Assembly (NCBI RefSeq): GCF_900167945.1
Contig: NZ_FUZA01000007.1
Span: 186,001-250,000, forward strand
Reading direction: 5' to 3'
Length of the DNA: 64,000 bases
From: Dyadobacter psychrophilus
GTDB lineage: Bacteria > Bacteroidota > Bacteroidia > Cytophagales > Spirosomataceae
Position 1 is the first letter of the stretch; every line of letters starts with the position of its first letter. Shown piece by piece: positions 57,729 to 64,000 of this stretch. The position numbers and the translations under genes were made by a program. The notes beneath the pieces were generated by a model. It saw only the letters and a program-made list of their open reading frames with translations, did no database searches and was not told the origin of the DNA.

Positions 57729-60700
57729 ATGAAAAATACCGATACCTATCAATGGTTGTTCCGAATGCGGAATATCCGGAATGCATTGTTTTTAATACCC
57801 GCTCTCTCAAGTCCCTTTGTGGCATCTGCCAATACGATCATCGCTTCGGGGACTGCTGCTCACGCTAAAATTGATAAAACATTAAAAGGAAAAGTTACCG
57901 ATAAAGAAAACGGAGACGGCTTACCTGGCGTAAACGTCGTTATAAAGGGTTCCAGCACTGGTACAACAACGGACGGAACTGGAAATTACACACTGCAAGT
58001 GCCAGATGCAGGCGCGACGCTTGTTTTCAGCTTTGTAGGTTACATTGGTCAGGAAGTTGAAGTGGGAAACCGCACAACGCTTGACCTTGCATTGGAATCA
58101 GATTCAAAAGCACTTAGCGAAGTAGTCGTTATCGGTTACGGTACCGCTAAAAAGTCTGACTTAACAGGTTCCGTAGGTTCTGTTAAGGAAGATCAGCTGA
58201 AAGAGCGTCCGGCACCGTCTTTGAACCAGGCTCTTCAGGGTAAGGTTTCCGGTGTACAGGTGAACGTTAACTCAGGACGTCCGGGTGGCCGTGCGAACGT
58301 TCGTATCCGCGGATTCAGCTCGATTAACTCTTCAAACAACCCATTGTATGTGGTGGATGGTGTAATGCTTCCGCAAGGAAACCAGAACCAGCAAAGCCAG
58401 GCAATCGACTTCATTAACCCTAACGACATCGTGTCTGTTGAGGTTTTGAAAGATGCATCTTCTACGGCCATTTATGGTGCAAGAGGTGCTAATGGTGTTA
58501 TTTTGGTTACCACTAAAAAAGGAAAATCCGGTGAAGGGGTTGTTACCTACAACCTGGACCTGAGCGTTCCTACGGCTGGACCAAAAAGAGCAAAAGTGTT
58601 GAACGCAAAAGAATATCTTGCAGTTGAAGACCTTGCTTATGCCAACATTGCAAAATATGACCCTGCCGGATGGGCTGCTGGAAAATATGCTCCACAAAAC
58701 CCTAAAGTGCGCCGCGCAGAACTGAACGCAAAACATCCTGATATTTTTACAGTAGACGGAAGCGGTAATTTCATACCTAACTATGATACCGACTGGTTCA
58801 AAGAAGCTACGCAGCACAGGGTTTCTCAAAACCATCAATTGGGTTTCAGCGGTGGTAACAACAAAACTACTTACTCGTTGTCTTTGAACTATCGTGATGA
58901 TCAGGGTTTGATCAAAACTTCGTTCCTGAAACGTTATTCAACTCGTTTCAGCATTGATGACCAGGTTAAAAAATGGTTGAAAATAGGTGCTACTATCAGC
59001 TACAACAATCAGGCTGAAAACCTCGTCGATATCAATGATGCAGTTCCACGTCAAATGGTGGAAGATTTTCCTTTCCTTCCTGTTAAATACCCAGACGGAA
59101 CTTACGCCAACAACCGTGATTATCCACAGGCAGAAGGTGCTTTTAGCTCAGTTCACCGTTTGAACGGTCGTAAATACAATCAGAATACGCAGACTACTTT
59201 GGGTAGCTTGTATGGTAACCTGACACTTGCTCCGGGCCTGGAACTGCGTTCTATACTCGGTGTGAACGTTTTAACCCAGGAGATCAACGAATCACAGACG
59301 CGTACACTGGCGATCGGCGAATCCGGTACAGCTGGTAAATACAACAGAAAAGAAACATTCTGGTCTTTTGAAAATTACCTGACCTACAACAAAACTTTCA
59401 ATGGTATCCACGCGATCAATGCGCTTTTGGGTATTTCATGGCAGGAAACGAACCTTGCTACAACTGGTGCGAGCGTTCGTAACTTCTCTACCGATTACTT
59501 CAACTTCAACAACCTTGGAGCTGGTTCTACTTTACCGACCGTAGGTTCTGGTGCTTCACGTTTTGCGTTCAACTCATACTTTGGACGTGTGAACTACACA
59601 TTGAAAGAGAAGTATTTGTTGACAGTAACGGGTCGTATCGATGGTTCATCTAAATTTGGTGATAACCACAAATATGCTGTGTTCCCATCTGCTGCTTTGG
59701 CATGGAAAGTTTCTGACGAAGAATTCCTGAAAGGAAACACGCTTATATCTAACCTGAAACTGAGAACAAGCTACGGTTTGACTGGTAACTCTGAAATTCC
59801 TGCATATTCTTCATTGTCTCTGCTGAGCGCTAACTACGCCACCATTTACAACGATGCGAGATTCAACGGAACGGGTATCAACAGACTTGCTAACCCTGAT
59901 TTGAAATGGGAAAAAACAGCACAGACTGATGCAGGTCTTGAAATCAGCTTCCTGAAAGGCAGAATCTCTGTTGAGGCGGATTACTATTACAGAAAAACAA
60001 CAGACATGCTTCTGGATGCGCCGGTTCCACGTACAAGCGGTTACGCGGTTATCAGAAAGAACATCGGTTCTATGGAAAACAAAGGAGTTGAACTTGCTTT
60101 GAATACAACGAACATTGAAAGAGCTAATTTCAGCTGGAATACCAACTTCAACATCTCGTTCAACAGAAGCAAAGTATTGTCACTGGCAACTCCTTCTGAC
60201 ATTTTCGGAGTGGGTGGTCCTGGTATTACCAACCAAACCAGCATTATCCGTATCGGAGAGCCTGTTGGCGCATTCTGGGGACTTACCCGTCTGGGCGTTT
60301 GGAGCGAGGCTGAAAGAGATGAGGCTGCTAAATTTACCAGCTATCGTAACAACCTTAAAATGTTGCCTGGTGATATCAAATACAAAGATTTCAACGGCGA
60401 CGGTGCTATCACAGATGCGGATCGCAGCATTATTGGAAATGGTAGCCCAAAAGGCTGGGGAACTTTGGCGAACACAGTTCGTTACGGAAACTTTGACCTG
60501 ACATTTGATATGCAGTTCTCTTATGGAAATGATATCATGGACATGAACCTGCACGCTAGCGAAGACCGCGTTTCTATCGCAAACAGTTACGCTACTGTAT
60601 TGGGCGCATGGACTCCTGAGAACCAGAATTCACAAATTGCTGAAATTCGTGAAACACGTGCAGGTTACGTAACAAACGTAGACACACGCTGGATCTTTGA

Positions 60701-60959
60701 CGGTTCATTCCTTCGTGGAAGAAACTTGCTTTTGGGTTACAGCTTCCCATCAGATATGATCAGCAAGATCAAATTGAGCAAATTGAGAATTTATGTTTCA
60801 GCTCAAAACTTCTTCTTGTTGACCAAATACCCACATGGTGACCCTGAGCAAACGCCAATCCGTGGTGGAGATGCTGACAACGTATTTTCACAAGGTATGA
60901 TCTGGCATAGCTATCCAAAACCAACCACTTACATGGCTGGTCTGCAGATCGCATTTTAA
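57729..60959 (+). CDS. SusC-like TonB-dependent outer-membrane transporter
   Basis: 1076 residues. The signal region ends near FVASAN (about 35). A carboxypeptidase-regulatory-like domain follows (about 55-130: LKGKVTDKENGDGLPGVNVV), then SEVVVIGYGTAKKSDLTGSV, a plug with VRIRGFSSINSSNNPLYVVDGVM and EVLKDASSTAIYGARGANGV, and a barrel ending MAGLQIAF. It imports a glycan or other oligomer together with the SusD partner 37 bases downstream. A LacI-type operator lies about 460 bases upstream, suggesting control by a sugar. Codon use has more T-ending codons than neighbouring genes, consistent with high expression. Confidence 0.95.
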   Translation: MKNTDTYQWLFRMRNIRNALFLIPALSSPFVASANTIIASGTAAHAKIDKTLKGKVTDKENGDGLPGVNVVIKGSSTGTTTDGTGNYTLQVPDAGATLVFSFVGYIGQEVEVGNRTTLDLALESDSKALSEVVVIGYGTAKKSDLTGSVGSVKEDQLKERPAPSLNQALQGKVSGVQVNVNSGRPGGRANVRIRGFSSINSSNNPLYVVDGVMLPQGNQNQQSQAIDFINPNDIVSVEVLKDASSTAIYGARGANGVILVTTKKGKSGEGVVTYNLDLSVPTAGPKRAKVLNAKEYLAVEDLAYANIAKYDPAGWAAGKYAPQNPKVRRAELNAKHPDIFTVDGSGNFIPNYDTDWFKEATQHRVSQNHQLGFSGGNNKTTYSLSLNYRDDQGLIKTSFLKRYSTRFSIDDQVKKWLKIGATISYNNQAENLVDINDAVPRQMVEDFPFLPVKYPDGTYANNRDYPQAEGAFSSVHRLNGRKYNQNTQTTLGSLYGNLTLAPGLELRSILGVNVLTQEINESQTRTLAIGESGTAGKYNRKETFWSFENYLTYNKTFNGIHAINALLGISWQETNLATTGASVRNFSTDYFNFNNLGAGSTLPTVGSGASRFAFNSYFGRVNYTLKEKYLLTVTGRIDGSSKFGDNHKYAVFPSAALAWKVSDEEFLKGNTLISNLKLRTSYGLTGNSEIPAYSSLSLLSANYATIYNDARFNGTGINRLANPDLKWEKTAQTDAGLEISFLKGRISVEADYYYRKTTDMLLDAPVPRTSGYAVIRKNIGSMENKGVELALNTTNIERANFSWNTNFNISFNRSKVLSLATPSDIFGVGGPGITNQTSIIRIGEPVGAFWGLTRLGVWSEAERDEAAKFTSYRNNLKMLPGDIKYKDFNGDGAITDADRSIIGNGSPKGWGTLANTVRYGNFDLTFDMQFSYGNDIMDMNLHASEDRVSIANSYATVLGAWTPENQNSQIAEIRETRAGYVTNVDTRWIFDGSFLRGRNLLLGYSFPSDMISKIKLSKLRIYVSAQNFFLLTKYPHGDPEQTPIRGGDADNVFSQGMIWHSYPKPTTYMAGLQIAF

Positions 60960-60996
60960 TGAACAGGTTAAGTTATTTTAAAAACAGATATTCATT

Positions 60997-62574
60997 ATGA
61001 AGTTATATAATTTGAAAAACATAGGGACGGCACTTCTTTTCGGCGCTATTTTGCTGGGACCGACGAGCTGCTCAGACTTCCTGGACGAGCAAGATCCATC
61101 CAACCTTACCCCGGAGAGTTTCTACACAATCCCGGATCACGCAGAAGCTGCTGTGGCGGCTACCTACGCTGGCCTTCGGTTTTATGGTGATGGAGCCGGG
61201 ATCTTTTCTGCCAACTGGCAATTGCTGGAAGCAGTAACAGGAACCGCAACTACTGAAACGGGACAGAACTCCGATTTGAACAACCTTTATTCGTTGACTT
61301 ACGATGGTAATACCGCGCATATCAACAACTGGTGGAACGGATTGTATCGCATTATCGCTAACGCGAACCTTGCTTTGGAAAAAATCCCAACGATTCCTTT
61401 TCTCTCGCCTGCAACACCTGCTCAGCAAACTAAGCTGATCGGTGAAGCACGTTTCTTGAGAGCATGGGCTTATTTCAATGCTGTTCGCCTTTGGGGGGAT
61501 GTTCCTTTGGTAACAAAACCACAAACTGCGACTTCCGAAGATTTCTTTGCAACAAGAGCTCCACAGGAAGAAGTTTACAAGCTGATCGTAGAAGACCTCG
61601 TTGCAGCAGAAGCTGCCGGACTTCCTGTTTTTGAAACAAGCGGTCGTGCTACGCAAATGTCGGTAAAGGCTTTGCTTTCAAAAGTGTATCTTACCATGGC
61701 AGGTTTCCCGCTTAGCAAAGGTGCTTCGCATTACAAACTTGCTGCTGACAAAGCTTTTGAAGTGATCACTTACTCGAAAGCAAATCCAACAACGGTTAAC
61801 CTTTTCCCTACTTATAAGGAAATCCATACTGAGGCGTTGAAAAACAGATTGGAGCATTTGTTCCAGATCCAATACAACGTGGCGGTTGCAGCGTTCCCGT
61901 TGAACGATTACTTCCCGAACTTCAAGGCGGTAACATATGCTGGTCCTGGTGGAACCGGAAGCACGATCCCTACAACGAGTTTCTACAACTCTTACGAAAA
62001 AGGTGACTTGCGTACAGTAGATCAGGAAGGCTGGTTCTACACGACTTATTATACCAATGGTGACGGAGCGAAGTTCAACCTTGGTGCACCATATGTATTT
62101 AAGCATTTCAACCAGACTGCATTGGGTGCTCCTGGCATCACAGCAACACGTAACAATAACCTGAACGTGAATCTGATACGCTATGCAGAAGTGTTGTTGA
62201 TCTACGCAGAAGCACAAAACGAAGTTGGCGGCCCGAACGCCGAAGCTTACGCGGCTTACAAAAGAATCCGTGACCGCGCCAAGTTAACGACGCCTGCAAT
62301 CGGAACATTCACACAGGCCACCTTCCGCGAAGCGGTTTGGAGAGAGCGTTGGTATGAATTCGCTTACGAAGGTATCACCTGGTTTGATATGGTTCGTTTG
62401 CGTAAAGTGTTCAACGAAAAAACAAAAGGATTTGACAATTTCGTTGGTCACCTTAACTTGAACGTTGGCTCAGGTGTTCCTTTGCAGGAAAAACATCTAT
62501 TGTTCCCATTGGGCATCCAGGAAATGAAAAACAACCCAGGCCTGACTCCTCAGAACCCAGGTTACGGTCAATAG
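60997..62574 (+). CDS. SusD-like outer-membrane lipoprotein (RagB/SusD family)
   Basis: 525 residues. Lipobox PTSC at about residue 26, then the SusD start SDFLDEQDPSNLTPESFY. Typical blocks: NNWWNGLYRIIANANLALEKI, GEARFLRAWAYFNAVRLWGDVPLV, MSVKALLSKVYLTMAGFPL, VNLIRYAEVLLIYAEAQNEV, the C-terminal WRERWYEFAYEGITWFDMVRL, and FPLGIQEMKNNPGLTPQNPGY. It binds substrate at the cell surface for the SusC upstream. A strong terminator follows. Confidence 0.95.
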   Translation: MKLYNLKNIGTALLFGAILLGPTSCSDFLDEQDPSNLTPESFYTIPDHAEAAVAATYAGLRFYGDGAGIFSANWQLLEAVTGTATTETGQNSDLNNLYSLTYDGNTAHINNWWNGLYRIIANANLALEKIPTIPFLSPATPAQQTKLIGEARFLRAWAYFNAVRLWGDVPLVTKPQTATSEDFFATRAPQEEVYKLIVEDLVAAEAAGLPVFETSGRATQMSVKALLSKVYLTMAGFPLSKGASHYKLAADKAFEVITYSKANPTTVNLFPTYKEIHTEALKNRLEHLFQIQYNVAVAAFPLNDYFPNFKAVTYAGPGGTGSTIPTTSFYNSYEKGDLRTVDQEGWFYTTYYTNGDGAKFNLGAPYVFKHFNQTALGAPGITATRNNNLNVNLIRYAEVLLIYAEAQNEVGGPNAEAYAAYKRIRDRAKLTTPAIGTFTQATFREAVWRERWYEFAYEGITWFDMVRLRKVFNEKTKGFDNFVGHLNLNVGSGVPLQEKHLLFPLGIQEMKNNPGLTPQNPGYGQ

Positions 62575-62591
62575 TTAGCATAATTTTGTCG

Positions 62592-62625
62592 AGAGCCGGT
62601 CCAGTTTTGGGCCGGCTCTTTTTTT
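62592..62625 (+). terminator. Rho-independent terminator after the second SusD
   Basis: AGAGCCGG (62592-62599) pairs with CCGGCTCT (62612-62619), followed by a run of T to 62625, 17 bases after the stop codon. Confidence 0.9.
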
Positions 62626-62697
62626 ATGCAATAAGGTAAAGTCCTCAGCGTAATATAAGTTAGATTTAAACATTCAAAACGGATAACCCAAAGGTTA

Positions 62698-64000
62698 ATG
62701 ACGAGAAAATTACGCGAACATTGCTTTCAAATATTCCAGTGCGATCCGTTTGATTTTCGCTTTTTTTGCTTTGTCTTATTGCTCCTGTTTGCTGTTAACG
62801 CAAATGCCCAGCTCACATTAACTACGCCAATCAACAACCAGATTGTCCAGCGCGATACCGCGGGTTCCGCACTCATCGCGATAACCGCTTATGCTTTCCA
62901 ACCTTACACAAGCATTGAAGGACGCCTCACGCCAATAGAAGGTAATGTACATGAAGCAAAAACCTGGATTTTTGAGGAAGAACAACTCCGCCAGGGATTT
63001 CTGACCGCCTCAATTAGCGCAGAAACGGGCTGGTATAAGCTGAAAATAACGGCTGTTTCGCCAAATGGAAACATTGATTCTGTTTCCATTGATCGGGTCG
63101 GCGTGGGCGAAGTTTTTCTTGTGGCGGGTAATTCCAATGCGATGGGCCTGCCGGGGTTGGGCGCAAAAAGTGCTTCAAATCAGGTGGTTTCCATTAATGC
63201 TGTAAACAAGGCGCTGAATGCTGAAAATATTACGGTTGCGCCCGACGAGCCTATGCCGCAGTTGAATTTTAGTGTTTTGGAAAAAGACAACTTCATTTTT
63301 CCCTCGGGAGAAACGGCCTGGTACTGGGGTGAATTAGGTGATTTGATATCAAAAAGGCTGAAAACCCCAGTCCTGTTTTTCAATGCAGCCTGGGCGGCGG
63401 CTAATTCAGACAGTTACCGGGATGCAGCCACAGGCAAGGACGCATTTAATCCTTATGTTGGAAAGTTTTGGCCAAACAGACAGCCCTATTCGAACATTGT
63501 AAACACAATCCGACATTTAAATTCAAGTCTTGGCATTCGTGCGGTGCTTTGGTCACACGGGGAAAATGACGCGCAGCTGAAATTCACTGAACAAAATTAT
63601 TTCAACAACATCCAGACATTAATTACAAATGCCAGGGCCGATGCGGGTTACAATGTGCCTTGGGTCATAGCCAGGAATTCGGCCAGCAATATTATTAAAG
63701 ATCCCTATTTACCGGTTATCAATGCGCAAAACAGGCTTTCATCACTCAAAGGTTTCAACACATTTCCCGGTCCGAATTTGGACACCATTCAAATTCCAAG
63801 ACCTGTTTCCGAACATTTCGAAAATGTGCCGGGCGGCATTCAGGGATTAACATTAGCGGCCTCAGCATGGAATCGGGCGTTAACCGATTCTCTTTTAAAA
63901 AAAATCATCCCTGTTCAACCCGATAACTACATTCACACTGGCATTGTGCCTTCCACGGCTTTTCCGGGTTCGTCTTTTTACATTGGTTACAAAATCAATG
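62698..64000 (+). CDS. SGNH/sialate O-acetylesterase-like secreted protein (3' cut by window edge)
   Basis: An open frame from ATG 62698 runs to the end of the window, 434 codons without a stop. A signal peptide ends near NANAQ (about 38). A beta-sandwich-like segment (about 40-130) comes before the SGNH block I, VGEVFLVAGNSNAMGLPG with S146. Related SASA/DUF303 esterases have GQSN; here Asn replaces the Gln. The block RAVLWSHGENDA (about 281-292) corresponds to their QGE-x-D motif. It probably removes acetyl groups from a glycan imported by the SusC/SusD pair just upstream. The C-terminus is unknown. Confidence 0.8.
   Translation, partial: MTRKLREHCFQIFQCDPFDFRFFCFVLLLLFAVNANAQLTLTTPINNQIVQRDTAGSALIAITAYAFQPYTSIEGRLTPIEGNVHEAKTWIFEEEQLRQGFLTASISAETGWYKLKITAVSPNGNIDSVSIDRVGVGEVFLVAGNSNAMGLPGLGAKSASNQVVSINAVNKALNAENITVAPDEPMPQLNFSVLEKDNFIFPSGETAWYWGELGDLISKRLKTPVLFFNAAWAAANSDSYRDAATGKDAFNPYVGKFWPNRQPYSNIVNTIRHLNSSLGIRAVLWSHGENDAQLKFTEQNYFNNIQTLITNARADAGYNVPWVIARNSASNIIKDPYLPVINAQNRLSSLKGFNTFPGPNLDTIQIPRPVSEHFENVPGGIQGLTLAASAWNRALTDSLLKKIIPVQPDNYIHTGIVPSTAFPGSSFYIGYKIN

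Overview
The window looks like chromosome of a Bacteroidota bacterium of the order Cytophagales, most like Dyadobacter or a close Spirosomataceae relative. The reasons are two SusC/SusD pairs, lipoproteins with Bacteroidota-type signal peptides, Tat-exported Gfo/Idh/MocA enzymes, promoters of the TTG / TAnnTTTG type, and DUF3857-transglutaminase proteins. The genus is an inference; no rRNA or tRNA gene is visible. Most of the window is catabolic: uptake and breakdown of sugars and sugar acids, and of proline-, hydroxyproline- and pyroglutamate-containing peptides.

0-10 kb: the tail of an unidentified gene, an SDR dehydrogenase, a ThuA-like protein and a Tat-exported Gfo/Idh/MocA oxidoreductase form a sugar-oxidation operon that ends in a strong bidirectional terminator facing an AraC regulator. 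A small lipoprotein, a TIM-barrel sugar epimerase, a TonB-dependent siderophore receptor and a PepSY membrane protein (iron uptake) follow. 9.9-11.1 kb: three small genes (one resembling the N-terminal part of a HigA antitoxin), two matching 17-bp operator-like palindromes, and an array of short hairpin repeats.

11-21 kb: a minus-strand group (GH125 alpha-mannosidase, DUF5009/NagX-like acyltransferase, GNAT) diverges from a Gfo/Idh oxidoreductase that lacks the usual EKP lysine. Next comes a 1254-residue lipoprotein joining ThuA, a beta-propeller dehydrogenase-like domain, HEAT repeats, CARDB and an azurin-like copper domain, then a second AraC regulator, a nucleotidyltransferase (MNT) gene and a second hairpin-repeat array.

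21-38.7 kb: a fused ATP-dependent 5-oxoprolinase with an NRAMP-fold transporter, an S9 peptidase, a second ThuA/dehydrogenase/azurin protein followed directly by a SusC/SusD pair, and a Xaa-Pro aminopeptidase. 38.7-40.3 kb: an island of very small genes, including two paralogous 49-50 aa proteins, one paired with a DUF6934-like gene, and a 53 aa antitoxin-like ORF.

40-56 kb, all minus strand: M61 and M28 peptidases, an APC amino-acid permease, a DUF885 peptidase, then a complete trans-4-hydroxy-L-proline catabolic operon (deaminase, 2-oxoglutarate-semialdehyde dehydrogenase, epimerase, D-hydroxyproline dehydrogenase), preceded by two DUF3857/transglutaminase-like proteins. Together with PepP, the S9 peptidase and 5-oxoprolinase, this suggests a locus for using Pro/Hyp-rich peptides (collagen-like or plant hydroxyproline-rich glycoprotein); that is an inference. 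56-64 kb: a Gfo/Idh oxidoreductase, a LacI-type operator, a second SusC/SusD pair, and an SGNH/sialate-O-acetylesterase-like gene that runs off the window.

Where several in-frame starts exist I chose the one that gives a signal peptide or family-like N-terminus; these choices are stated in the entries.
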